Assembly (NCBI GenBank): GCA_039654915.1
Contig: CM077599.1
Coordinates: 10,046,501-10,110,500, forward strand
Origin: Aquilaria yunnanensis
Taxonomy: Eukaryota; Streptophyta; Magnoliopsida; Malvales; Thymelaeaceae
Direction of reading: 5' to 3'
DNA length: 64,000 nt
Shown: positions 12,803-24,018 of the stretch, in pieces
Numbering within the stretch: the stretch's first letter is position 1
Layout: each line of letters starts with the position of its first letter
Notes under the pieces: generated by a model
Databases searched by the model: none
The model's input: the letters and a program-made list of their open reading frames with translations, nothing else
What the model was told of the DNA's origin: nothing
Program-made: the position numbers and the translations under genes

Positions 12803-14467
12803 ATGCCACCAAAAGGAGATCAAACATATACACGTCGCCCAGGGAAAGGGCTATTTCAGCAAATGAAAGAAGTTTTAGCTGAACCAATAGGTAGACATGA
12901 GCGGGCACGCCAATCACACTCCCATGATTCGGATGCACAGCCATCAACAGAACAAACACCTGTTCATCATCCTCACCCTCCCACAGGTGGTATTCACATT
13001 GGTCCGAGACGTGGCAGTGGTAGTCGGTCTATCCCGACCCCTGTAGTCTCACCGGATGGTGGGAGTTCACATGGTCAGAACACGGTATCCTAAGCCTCCC
13101 TGCAGTCTCGTTTACGGATAGTACCTCACGGGAACACGTAAGTAATGCACCCGCTTGTACCAAATTAGTTTATTTAACATGTAGTATCTGAAGTCGCAGT
13201 AAGACTAATTTCATGAATTCTGTGAAACATCCACTTCATGTAGCTTCCTTCCATCACGAGCAACAAGGTTGGTCACTAGATGCTTCACCACACACTTCAG
13301 GGGACATCATAACTGGACGAGCGCGAGTCCAGCAGATATTCAGGCGTGGTGGCGCGTATTTGAGGTTAGATACTTGTTATAATTATTTCGCCTTTATCTA
13401 TATATGTTTGAATCTATAGATCCTTTTTAGGTAAGTTTATTTCGTTCATAACGTGCAGGGATTATGTGAGTGGGATGCAGCCCACCATAATGAGGTCTAC
13501 CGCATCTGGCATATGTTGGCGGCTGCTCATTACCGACAAACGCTGGGGGACATCCGCCGAGAAAAGAATCCGGAGAAACGCCGAGCAAGGGCATCTTTTA
13601 TGACCGACGCGCAGTATGCAGAAATGGAAGCATGGTGGGACACCGCGGAGTTTAACGAGCAATCGGCAAGGGGTAAGACGATACGAGCATCATCATCGGA
13701 GTCATCTAACTCCACAGGTGCATGCAGTGCTACATATGCAGGAGGTTCGGTTTCCATTACTGAACACCGAGAACGAATGGTAAAATATTCATAATCTTTT
13801 ACACATAATTCATGTAACTTTATTTGGGCAATCAATTAATGTGACTATGTTTCAAATGTAGCGTGATAAAGATCCGGAGAAGAGGGACCCAGGATTGTTC
13901 AAGGTGATGCAGCAAACGCATAAGAAAAAGAGCGGGGATTACGTTAACAGGCGTACTGAAGAACTTGCGGTAAGTAATAGTTACATAATGCTTAAGTATA
14001 ATTTCTGATCTTGTTACTAAAGACTTTTCTGTACTGTTATATGCAGGCAATAGTAGCTGCTGAGATCGAGGAAGCAACGCAGCAAACGGATGATTCAGGT
14101 GGCGCACCTGACATAGATGAGGTTGCGATCATAAGTGCCGCTGCTGGGGGCAGGAAGAAAGGGCGTGTATTTGGGCTTGGATCAGAACAACATGTCGTGC
14201 CTGGACGACGGCGACCAGGGCTTACTCATGCAGCACATGTTGATGTGATGCAGACTCCGGAGTTCGCTGAACAAGTACAGCGAGTCGTAGCGGAGCAAAC
14301 TGCACAGCAAGCATCATATTATGAGCGGAAGCTAGAACGTCTGAGGAGGAGACAACGATCTGACATATCCCACATATGCAATTCACTTGGCATTCCCCCC
14401 CCCCCCCCCCGCACCACCTGCAGATGATGATGATGATGATGATGACTCCGGATCGGATGACGCATAG
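12803..14467 (+). pseudogene. TNPA-like second CACTA gene (Transposase_24-like), broken
   Basis: The exon model is 12803-13137, 13244-13364, 13459-13779, 13862-13969 and 14047 to 14427 or 14467; phases agree at every junction. The N-terminus (MPPKGDQTYTRR) is basic and Pro/Ser-rich. Exons 2-4 match the plant En/Spm-family Transposase_24 pattern: LPSRATRLVTRCF, then WWRVFE, then EWDAAHHNEV, TYAGGSVSITEH and ELA-type segments. Two lesions are visible. TAA at 13091-13093 interrupts exon 1 at codon 97, while the frame beyond it (LRIVPHGN) is still family-like. A run of 16 C (14395-14410) shifts the last exon so that it ends at 14427 instead of reading on through an Asp run to TAG at 14467. Presumed ancestral role: binding the subterminal repeats. 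Confidence 0.75.
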
Positions 14468-14821
14468 ATCAGGTATATCATGCTACTATATGTATTTATA
14501 GACAAACATTCACTTAGTTCGATTATGAAAGCATGTAATTTAAACTCTACTGGTATATCATGCTCATGTGGATTTAGTAGTAAATTTCCAACTTGGCTTA
14601 GTAAGTTTAAGGATTCTGTATGTTTGTTTTAACACACATTCACTTAGTAATTAAAATTTATGAAATTTTGCGAGTTTAAAAAATTGACTACAAACGATAT
14701 CAGTATCCGCATAATACGAGGTTAACGTTTAAATAATACATTCGATTGGAAATGGACAGTATAGAGATAAATAATATAAATAAAAAAATATTTCGAAGCT
14801 AAAAAAAAAAAATCTGGAAAA

Positions 14822-15252
14822 TTTTCCAACTGCTGTGGCTGTTGGAATATTACACATTTTCCAACGGCCTAGGCAGTTGGAAAATTTCCAACTGTCACAT
14901 TTCCAACTGTCTGAGCAGTTGGAAATTTTTCCAACTGCCTAGGCCGTTGGAAAATTTTCCAATGGCTTAAAAATTTCCAACTGCCCACGCCGTTGGAAAT
15001 TTTTCCAATGGCTTAAAAATTTCCAACTGCTCAGGCCGTTGGAAATTTTTCCAACTGCTCAGGCAGTTGGAAACCAAAAAAAAAAAAAAAATTAATAAAG
15101 CCGTTGGAAATTCTCCAACTGCTTTTTTTCCAACGGCTGACAGTTAGAATTTCCAACTGCTCACTCCTGGGCAGTTGGAAAATTAGCTTCCAACGAATGA
15201 TTTTCCAACTGACTATTTTCCAACGGCCAGCCGTTGGAAATGGCAGTTGGAA
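14822..15252. repeat. 3' subterminal motif array of CACTA copy 2
   Basis: Dense units of TTCCAACTGC and TTCCAACGGC in both orientations, closer together than at the 5' end. Some are symmetric for the CAACTGC form (for example near 15049-15072). Others are hybrids pairing a CAACGGC arm with a GCAGTTGG arm (for example near 14857-14882). The array abuts the right terminus at 15273. Confidence 0.8.
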
Positions 15253-15273
15253 AATCATATTTTTTTAGTAATG

Positions 15274-16257
15274 TAAAGCATATTTCTCGATCAAATATGT
15301 TTTCTCTTTCATTTTTATAGTGTTACCAATACTTTAAAAGATAATAATGATGACGACAACGATGGCACCACCTCACAAAAGAATATGATGTTAAAACTTA
15401 ATATGTTTAACAGTTTCTAAGAATGTTTTGGTAATCCCAACACTAGGGCACTACAAAGTCAATTTTACAAATTTTATGTTTTAAAAAATGGATTAGGACA
15501 TATTTATATCTTCCAGTCCCTGCATCCCCTTGTCACGATCGTTGGCTGGTACGGAATAATCATCATCACCCGGTCGATCATCATCAAATTAAAAGTAATA
15601 AAGAATCCCATCATCAAGTTAATTAGTAAGTATAAGTCATCTTCTCAACGTCGTCCCATTTTATCTACCATGCAGTGTGAACTATATATATATATATATA
15701 ATACTTAATTAATTGACCTAAGAAGATCAACATGAGCTGTGTGTGAACAGATGTGTGAAAATTCTGCTGCTTTCCACACTGCTGATGCTGCTTAGCAAGT
15801 TTGCTTTCTTCTTAATTATTATGTTACTTTTATTTTTCACCAGAGACCCGTAGGTGAAGGCCAATTAATCACCCCAAAGTACTGTTATATATGCGTTAAA
15901 ACGGAGTCATTTTTCTATGTGTACATATATAGATTCAGATATCAAATTCATAATCCCTTTAATTTTGTAATGAATATATTTGAGTTTCTTCCACTCGTTT
16001 CAACTCTTGTTGTTTATGTGGGCTTTCAACGACCACTCAAATTGTTTGGTGTTTTGAGTTGTAAATTGGGCAAAGTCGGCGGAGGGAGAGGTTTTGCCTG
16101 CTGGCTTGGGTTGGGTTGGGCGCTGCTTACTAGTTCCAGTGGGCACGTGAGTCAACGCCTCCATTATCGACCAATAATAAGATAAAATGTGCCTATCCCA
16201 TCCCTTTCTGGCTCTAGCCTTTCTTCATCTCCGGATCAATCATCCCCGTTCCACAAG
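15274..16257. other. Gap between CACTA copy 2 and the 542-bp TIR element
   Basis: No recognised gene. The stretch holds an AT dinucleotide run near 15690-15702 and one open frame of 88 codons at 15919-16185. That frame has no recognisable domain and no splice-linked neighbour, so I do not call it as a gene. Confidence 0.5.
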
Positions 16258-16799
16258 GCTAAAATCCATTTTACTCCCTTGCATTATAGTGACTCATACT
16301 TTTTAGTCCTTCAATTTTAGCACGGTGCAACTCAATCCCTCAGCCATAAGACACGGGGCACTTTAACTTTTTCACTTGTTGACTTGGTTAATTTGTCATT
16401 AACTCCGTTAGATTTCTAACGGTTCAGTAGCTTGATTGTAACAATTTAAAGTCTTGGTCACTAAATCACAAACAAGCATAATTTGGAATACTTAATGATA
16501 ATTAAACACAAATTTAAAAAATGTTTCAAAATTATAAAAAAAATTGGGAATAATTACTCAAGAAGAGACATATTATTAGATGGTAAAGTATAGGGTATTG
16601 TGTATAAAAGAGATAAACTAAAAAATTTGGTGGCTAAAAATATCATTTTACTTATTAGTCAACTAATAGATTTATGGTCAAATGAGCAAACTATTTAACG
16701 GTCCCTACTCAAGGGCCTGAGTCTGAGTTACATTGCACCAAATTTTAAAATCCAGGGTCCTTCTAATAAAGTTTGGAGGAGTAAAATGGATTTTAGTCT
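16258..16799. mobile_element. Mutator-like TIR element (MITE-sized), 9-bp target duplication
   Basis: The left end starts GCTAAAATCCATTTTACTCC at 16258. The right end, 16778-16799, reads GGAGTAAAATGGATTTTAG followed by TCT, a nearly perfect inverted repeat. The flanks carry an identical TTCCACAAG at 16249-16257 and 16800-16808. Nine-base duplications are typical of Mutator-like elements. There is no coding capacity, so it is non-autonomous. Superfamily assignment rests only on the duplication length. Confidence 0.75.
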
Positions 16800-16917
16800 T
16801 TCCACAAGCACACAACATCCAAACTTCTCACCAAAATGATTAATATAGAGGGTTTGAATTATATGACGGATGATAGAAGTCACGAATGAATCTATACGTC
16901 ACTACTAAAAAATCATG

Positions 16918-17942
16918 AATTTCCAAATGCCATTATTTCCAACGGTAAAGCCGTTGGAAATTTCCAACTGCTTGAGCCGTTGGAAAGAACATAAATTAAT
17001 TTCCAACGGCCTAGCAGTTGGAAATTTAAGAAACTAAATTTGAAAAATATTTCCAACGGCTAAAGCCGTTGGAAAATGGTGACATTATTGCATTTGAAAC
17101 GAAAAAAAATATAGAAGTTTAATATTTAGTATTTTCCAACGGCTTGAGCCATTGGAAAATGTTGAAATTATTGCATTTGGAATGAAAAAAAATATTATTG
17201 TTTAATACTTAGTATTTCCAACGGCTTAAGCCGTTGGAAAATGTGAAATTATTGCATTTTTAAAGCAAAAAAAATTATATTGTTTAATATTTACTATTTC
17301 CAACGGCTAAAACCGTTGGAAAATGGTTAAATAATTGTTTTTTGAAGGGAAAAAAATATTATTGTTTAATTTTTAATATTTCCAACGGCTTCAGCCGTTG
17401 GAAAATGGTGAAATAATTGGGTTTTGAAGCGAAAAAATACTATTGTTTAATTTTTAATATTTCCAACGGCTTCAGCCGTTGGAAAATGGTGAAATAACTG
17501 GTTTTTGAAGCGAAAAAATACTATTGTTTAATTTTTAATATTTCCAACGACTTCGACCGTTGGAAAATGGTGAACTAATTGGGTTTTGAAGCGAAAAAAA
17601 TATTATTGTTTAATTTTTAAAATTTCCAACGGCTGAAGCCGTTGGAAAATGAGGAAATAATTGGGTTTTGAAGCGAAAAAAATATTATTGTTTAATTTTT
17701 AATATTTCCAACGGCTTCAGCCGTTGGAAAGGAGTTAATTGTTTTTTAAAATTGGATAATTTTTCCAACGGCTAAAGCCGTTGGAAATGAGAGTTTGTTG
17801 AATTAAGGGTTAAATTGTTCCAACGGCCTTAGCCGTTGGAAATTTATCACACATCTTCCAACGGTCTGAACAGTTGGAAATTCATTTAATTAAACGGTGT
17901 GTTTTGGAATATTTTTTCCAACGGCTAAGGCCGTTGGAAATT
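16918..17942. repeat. 5' subterminal palindrome array of CACTA copy 3, ~82-bp period
   Basis: Sixteen or so palindromic units with TTCCAACGGC/GCCGTTGGAA arms. From 17051 the starts are 17051, 17134, 17216, 17298, 17380, 17461, 17542, 17624 and 17706, intervals of 81-83 bp. Closer units follow at 17763, 17818, 17856 and 17916. Spacers inside the regular part resemble one another (TGGTGAAATAATTGGGTTTT-like) but not the spacers of copy 2. Confidence 0.88.
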
Positions 17943-18300
17943 GCGAATTTAAATTCCCCCCAACCTGGCGTGTCTTCTTCTTCCTGCGTTTCTTCTCCAG
18001 TTTCGTCTCTCTCGTCTCTGTAATTTTTCTTCCTCCCACACGCACACACAGCACCTTCGTTTGTTCGATAAAGGGGTTAATCAACTTCCTGGAGCTTATT
18101 TTGACATGGATCTGGTCTCATTTTTCTTGATCTGTAGGTTAGTTTGGATTTTTTTTTTATTTTTCTTCAAATTTTTTTGGTTTTGCGTTCTTTGCTGTTG
18201 TTTGTTGACTAATGGGTTTTGATTTTGCTTATTGTAGCTGATTTGAAGCTATTTCGAGGCATTTGAAGCAAATAATCTGTTGGATTTGAGGTAAGTTTGT
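17943..18300 (+). promoter_or_regulatory. Leader-like region of CACTA copy 3
   Basis: Pyrimidine-rich segment with CACACGCACACACAGCACC (about 18037-18055) and AAGGGGTTAATCAAC, matching the leader of copy 2. A plausible exon lies between TATTGTAG at about 18238 and GATTTGAG|GTAAGTTT at about 18290, suggesting a spliced 5' leader retained although the coding part is gone. Promoter function is inferred. Confidence 0.4.
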
Positions 18301-18884
18301 TTAATCCGAATTTTTAATTTTTTTTCTAAAAATTAGTTAAAATCGGGATTATTTCATGGTAATTTGGTTTGAAATATGTGATTAGTATGTGATTTGTAGT
18401 TGTTGATGGTTGGATGTGAAGTATTTGGGTTACCCATTATAATTTAACGTTTTTTTTCCATTTTCTTACTTTTTTTATTAATTTCGGGATTAATTAAAAA
18501 ATAAAAAATACTTACTTTTAAGTAAATTGTTTAGGAAGTATATTTATGTGTGAAATTAGTTAGTATAATTAAAAATAGTTAATAATTAGTTTTAAGTAAA
18601 TTGCTTAGGTAGTATATTTATGTGTAAAATTAGTTAGTATATTTAAAAGTAATATTTAATTAGTGATATTTAAAATTAGTTAGTGATCTGAAAGCAGTTT
18701 TCATTTTTAAAAATATGAAATCTTTTGTTGATTGTCAATTGTTTAGGTAATACATATTGTTAGTGTGTATAATGTTTAATTTGAATAATTCTTACAATGT
18801 TTTCATAATTGGAATTAATATAAACGTACAAAATATTTCTATTTAAGTAAGTGTAGTTAATTAAGTTTGCCCTTGAATAATAAT

Positions 18885-19044
18885 ATATGTCAATAATAAT
18901 AATAATAATAGTAATATATAATACTTCAAAGAATAATTATTATTGTAAGAGTTGTAGTAAAGTCACAGTAAGATTAATAATAAATATTATCATTATTATT
19001 ATTATTTAAATTGATTAATAAACTACGAGTAATAATAAATCTAA

Positions 19045-19076
<32 letters not shown>

Positions 19077-19465
19077 GTAATAATATATTATTAGTGAAAG
19101 AATAAATATTATTGTAAGAGTAGTACTAAAGTAATAGTAATAATAATAATAATGATAATTATTATTACAGTAATAATAAATCCAATAAGAGTAACTAATA
19201 ATAATTATAATAATAATAATAATTATTATTATTATAATATTAACAATAGTATAGTTAGTAGCACTAGTAAATGTAATAATAATAATAATTATTATAATAA
19301 TTATACAAATAATTAATCCAATAAGAGTAATAATAATTGTAATAATAATTATTGTTACAAAGAAAATAGTAATTATGGAGGTTTTATTGTTAATATTATT
19401 GTTATTTTCATAATAAATCCAATAAGACTAATAATAATAAATCCAATAATAATTATTATTATTAT
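18885..19465. repeat. Degenerate AAT/ATT triplet block inside CACTA copy 3
   Basis: AAT/TAA-rich sequence with recurring AATCCAATAAGAGTAAT-like runs, the counterpart of the blocks at 1-490 and 8090-8780. Here it is followed directly by the 3' subterminal motifs. Confidence 0.7.
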
Positions 19466-19712
19466 TTTTTTCCAACTGGCCAGCCTCATTTCCAACGGCT
19501 GAGGCAGTTGGAACACAAAAAAAAAAAATAAATCACTACAGCCGTTGGAAATTCTCCAACTGCTTATTTTCCAACGGCTGACAGTTGGAAATTCCAACTG
19601 CTAAAACCTGGGCCGTTGGAAGTAAAATTTCCAACGAAATGATTTCCAACTGCCAGCCGTTGGAAACATAAAATTTCCAACGGCCAGCAGTTGCAAATGG
19701 CAGTTGGAAAAA
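19465..19712. repeat. 3' subterminal motif array of CACTA copy 3
   Basis: Closely packed TTCCAACTGC/TTCCAACGGC half-sites and hybrid pairs, corresponding in content to 14822-15252 of copy 2. Confidence 0.75.
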
Positions 19713-19730
19713 CAGGTTTTTTTAGTAGTG

Positions 19731-21001
19731 CGTGTTGTTCGTGAATGTAGGTCCCTTAAACGGATGTGGAATGTCTATATATTGTCTATCATAGACGGAT
19801 TTCCCTTAATATATATCCTCTTCGACCCCCCCCCCTCTGAAAAAAAACTCTAAGAAGAAAAAAAATATAGTTTCATTTTTTTAAAAAAAATACTCCACCC
19901 ATTTCACATTTATCGGCTCTTTTACCTTTTTTTACTGAAGTTGACTTGAACATATTCATATTAATATGTCTTGAGAAAATTCTTAAAAATAATATTTAGA
20001 AACTATAATTTTTATTGTTTTATTTTCATATAATATATTCATATTTTTATAATAAATTTTAAAAAAATAAAATTATAAATTAATTATTGTGAATAATAAA
20101 AGGGTTAGTTTTTGTGAAACGAAGCGAGTATTGGTTTCAAGGATCAAGGATTTGAGGAATTAAGAAAACAAGAATAACTACTCCAATGGTAGAAAAAAGG
20201 GAAAAAAAAAATGGAAAGATCAAAATGATTAGACTCTAAATTAGGTTAGTATACTGTAAACATACGCCGTCTCTATGACAGTGGGGAAAACAAAAATAGA
20301 AAATACAGGCTGGCAGCTAAGCGGACTATGTACAAAACAATATGAATATAACGACGTTTATTCATCGGAAAGTTATTAAAGGAAAAAAAAACCCCATTTT
20401 TCAATCAGAAAAGAAACAAACAAACGAAAAGGAAGAAAATAACCCTAGTTTAACGGCAGTTTGTTGTATCCTTTGAGAATCTCCACCAAGTATCCAACTG
20501 GCAGTTGGGCTTTAGATTCCGAATTGCTCCCCCGCTTACAAATGCTTACCGTATCTCTTTGCCTCACATCACATCTTTCGATTCCCGCCGCCTCCCTCTA
20601 TCTCCCTTCTGCGCTTCTCAGCCGTAGCTTTCCTTCTTCATTCCTCGACGACTTACCAGGTTTCTCTATAATTAACATCTTTGGTTTCTTTATAATAATT
20701 TTGATCGTGACGGCCGGCGATTGATTCGTAACGACCGAAGGGGCCGTATTAATTTACTATGATTTATTTATTTTAATATACAAATCAGCTTCACGGTCTT
20801 TGTCTTTTGGGAATCGACATCCGACTTCTTTTAGGCCGGTGTCTCTCGCCGAAGAAAAACTGGCGGTTTTACGAATAAATCTCCCAACCCAAAAAACAAA
20901 AAGTAGCAGTAAAAATCTTCCGCCTTAGTTTAAATGCTTTATTGGTTCAACAATTACGAGAAACTTATCGACATCTTGTTTTTGGTTGAAAGAAGATCGA
21001 A
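19731..21001. other. Upstream region of the CAT1-type gene
   Basis: No coding sequence recognised. From about 20,450 the sequence becomes pyrimidine-rich (CCGCCTCCCTCTATCTCCC near 20590), typical of a plant 5' untranslated leader. A CCAG|GTTTCT donor-like site near 20660 suggests the leader may be spliced before the ATG at 21002. The transcription start is not determined. Confidence 0.4.
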
Positions 21002-24000
21002 ATGGGAGTTGGGAGTGAAGCAGATGGAGGAGGAGGGATCAGACGGAGAGGGTGTTCGTGCACCAAGGACGACTTCTTCCCGGAGGAATCGTTCAAGAGC
21101 TGGGAGAATTACGCGAGAGCGATCAGCCAGACGAGGGAGCGATTCGTGGATCGGCTCCTGACCCGATCCATGGACTCGACGGAGATCAACGAGATCAAGG
21201 CCCGGAGCCACCACGACATGAAGAAGACGCTCACCTGGTGGGATCTCATCTGGTTCGGGATCGGAGCCGTCATTGGCGCCGGCATATTCGTCCTCACAGG
21301 GCTCGAAGCCAAGTCGGACGCCGGCCCCGCGGTTGTCCTGTCGTACGTCGTATCCGGAATCTCCGCCATGCTCTCTGTTTTTTGCTACACCGAATTCGCA
21401 GTGGAAATACCCGTCGCAGGTACATGTCCTAGTTAAATTTGTAGTTTTTCTTTTTTGTTAGTATTAATTTCAACTTCCAGTTTTCTTCTCTTTGTTGTTT
21501 TTTTTTAGTGAGTACCGTAAGTAAAACATACTTTCTTAATTTTCTTTCTGAGGTTAGAAATAAAATACCAGTAATTATAAAAATTAGTCGAAAGGAATGA
21601 ATTAAAATCACCCACGGATGGGAAAATGCATTAATATTTTTAACTTGGGATGAATAATTTGTTTTAGTTGAGGATAAATTAATAAGGGCATGCATATATA
21701 TATAAATTAAGTAGGTGTTGTAATAATGAAATTGGATGCGGTCACTGGTTTAGCTGCAAACTGAAGGCGTCCTGCGACTTCCAAGTCCAAAGCATGTGGG
21801 TGTGGTGTAGGGTGTGGGTTTTCGTTTTTGTTGACAGATGGGTCGTTGACCTCAAGTGAAGTCTGACGATCGTTTAAATTATCTGTGACGACAAGTTGCG
21901 AAAGAAAAATATCACATGGTTTAGACTTCTTCAGTTCACACAATCGAAACCCAAGGCGCACGAACAGGAACTGAAACTGCTGTCGGTGTTTTTCTGTTTT
22001 TAAACAAGCAATAGAATTAAGTTAATTTCTAACCAATATTAGTTAAACGAAGAAGTCAGAATTTGAATTTTTTTTTTAATTATTATTATTATTATTAACT
22101 TTTGGTTGCTTTGTTTAAAGTGTAGTGAGAAGGCAGCCCAATTGTGTCACTCTTTGAATTTTGACATTTCCAAATGCTTAGATATATCATTGGTTGTCAT
22201 CAAACAAAGAAAAAAGATCAGGAAATTTCAAAGTACGTACATCACTCATCAATTGTTTGTCATGCCAAGCTAGTTCATTTTAGCAACGTATACGTTGGAC
22301 GTACTAGTTCCTTTCTTCCCCTGCAAAGACTATATATGTTGGCTATAAGGACTTGGGATGAATGCGATTTGCCACCACCAAGTCACAGTGACATACCGAA
22401 TAATGACGATTAATTTTCCCTTTTTCAATCAATATTCTGATTTTCTTTTTCATTTTTACTCTTATCGATCTAATTCCATTTTTGTTTGGATATAAACAAA
22501 ATGTGCAAATTAAGTTGTTGTGAAGAAGTAAAAACTTAAAAAAAAAAAAAGGAAATTACCCATACCAATACTGTTAATTACTAATTTGCTGGAGCATTCT
22601 CTTCAGGCGGTTCATTTGCATACCTCAGGGTAGAGCTCGGCGACTTCGTAGCATTCATCGCCGCCGGCAACATTCTCCTGGAATATGTCATCGGCGGCGC
22701 TGCCGTCGCCCGTTCGTGGACCTCCTACTTCGCCACCCTCTGCAACCACAAACCCGATGACTTCCGCATTGTGGTCCACAGCATGCCCGATGCCTACGGC
22801 CACCTAGACCCCATTGCCGTAGTCGTCCTCGCCATCATTTGCATCCTCGCCGTCCTCAGCACCAAAGGCTCTTCCCGCTTCAACTACGTTGCCTCCGTCA
22901 TCCACATTGTCGTCATCCTCTTCATCATCATCGGCGGCTTCGCCAATGCCAAGACCAGAAACTACAGCGACTTCATGCCCTACGGCATCCATGGTGTCTT
23001 TAAGGCTTCCGCCGTGCTCTTCTTCGCTTATGTTGGCTTCGACGCGGTTTCAACCATGGCTGAGGAGACCAAAAACCCAGCTAAAGACATCCCGATTGGA
23101 CTTGTCGGCTCCATGCTCATCACCACCACGTGTTACTGCTTGCTGGCCATTGCCCTTTGCCTGATGCAACCGTACACGCAGATAGATGAGGACGCACCCT
23201 TTTCAGTGGCATTTCAGGCTGTCGGCTGGGACTGGGCTAAGTATGTGGTTGCCGCCGGCGCCCTCAAGGGTATGACCACCGTTCTTCTGGTCTCCGCCGT
23301 GGGCCAAGCGAGGTACCTCACCCACATCGCCCGCACCCACATGATGCCCCCATGGCTCGCCCAGGTGCACCCCAAAACTGGAACACCCATAAATGCCACC
23401 ATTGTAATGCTCACAGCAACAGCGATCATCGGCTTCTTCACCAAGTTAGATATCCTGTCCAATCTTCTCTCTATATCTACCCTCTTCATCTTCATGCTCG
23501 TGTCTGTTGCCTTGCTGGTTCGCCGCTACTATGTGACCGGGGAGACGACATCCACAGACAGAAACAAGCTTGTCATCTGCATTCTCTCGATTATAGCCTC
23601 TGCCGCTGCCACAGCCGCTTACTGGGGTGTGAGCGGAGATCATGATTGGATTGCCTATGTTGTGACCGTCCCTATTTGGTTCTTGGCCACACTGGGGCTT
23701 CAGTTTCTTGTTCCACAAGCAAGGAAGCCCAAGTTGTGGGGTGTGCCTCTAGTTCCATGGCTGCCATCAGCTTCCATTTTCCTCAACATTTTCCTCCTTG
23801 GCTCCATAGATTCAGCGTCCTTCGCCAGGTTCGCTGCCTGGACTGGGTTTCTGTTGGTGTACTATTTCCTGTTTGGACTGCACGCTGCCTATGATACGGC
23901 AAAGGAATCCAGCAAGAACAATTCTGCTGGAGATAGCTGGGGGCAGATTGAAGAAGGCAATGTTGCTTCAACCAAGGTTATTCCCCGACAGTCGGAAACT

Positions 24001-24018
24001 CCTACTCCTAGTGGTTAG
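21002..24018 (+). CDS. CAT1: Cationic amino acid transporter, CAT1-type (APC family)
   Basis: A proton-coupled transporter of the amino acid-polyamine-choline family that would move basic amino acids across the plasma membrane. Coding exons are 21002-21419 and 22607-24018, joined across a 1,187-bp GT-AG intron that splits the second Gly codon of VAGG. The product is 609 aa, close to the 594 aa of Arabidopsis CAT1 as I recall it. The N-terminus carries RRRGCSCTKDDF. Next come the conserved MKKTLTWWDLIWFGIGAVIG entry to the first membrane helix, MAEETKNPAKDIPIG in the middle, and GVPLVPWLPSASIFLNIFLL in the C-terminal CAT region. About 14 hydrophobic segments are visible. Sequence along its whole length resembles CAT1 more than CAT2-4 or CAT6/7, based on memory of the family. 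The gene is convergent with the AIR9-type gene. Confidence 0.93.

Larger units (their letters stand above)
5593..15273 (+). mobile_element. Near-complete CACTA (En/Spm-type) transposon, ~9.7 kb
   Basis: The left terminus is CACTACTAAAAATTCC at 5593. The right terminus reads TTTTTTAGTAATG and ends at 15273; its complement CATTACTAAAAAA has one substitution in the terminal CACTA. Inside, in order, are a 5' palindrome array (about 5608-7200), a CT-rich leader with CACACGCACACACAGCAC, a degenerate AAT block (about 8100-8770), a TNP2-type transposase gene (8967-12622), a broken TNPA-like gene (12803-14467) and a 3' motif array (14822-15252). The flanking trimers are AAA (5590-5592) and TAA (15274-15276), an imperfect 3-bp duplication. 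The layout matches autonomous CACTA elements, but the damaged end and second gene suggest it no longer moves on its own. Confidence 0.9.
16900..19730 (+). mobile_element. CACTA element copy 3, deletion derivative with perfect TSD
   Basis: It starts CACTACTAAAAAATCATG at 16900 and ends GGTTTTTTTAGTAGTG at 19730. An identical CGT trimer lies at 16897-16899 and 19731-19733, the expected 3-bp CACTA target duplication. It keeps the 5' palindrome array, the leader with CACACGCACACACAGCAC, the AAT block and the 3' motif array of the larger copy. Both transposase genes are missing, so the AAT block runs directly into the 3' end. It would depend on proteins supplied in trans. Confidence 0.92.
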
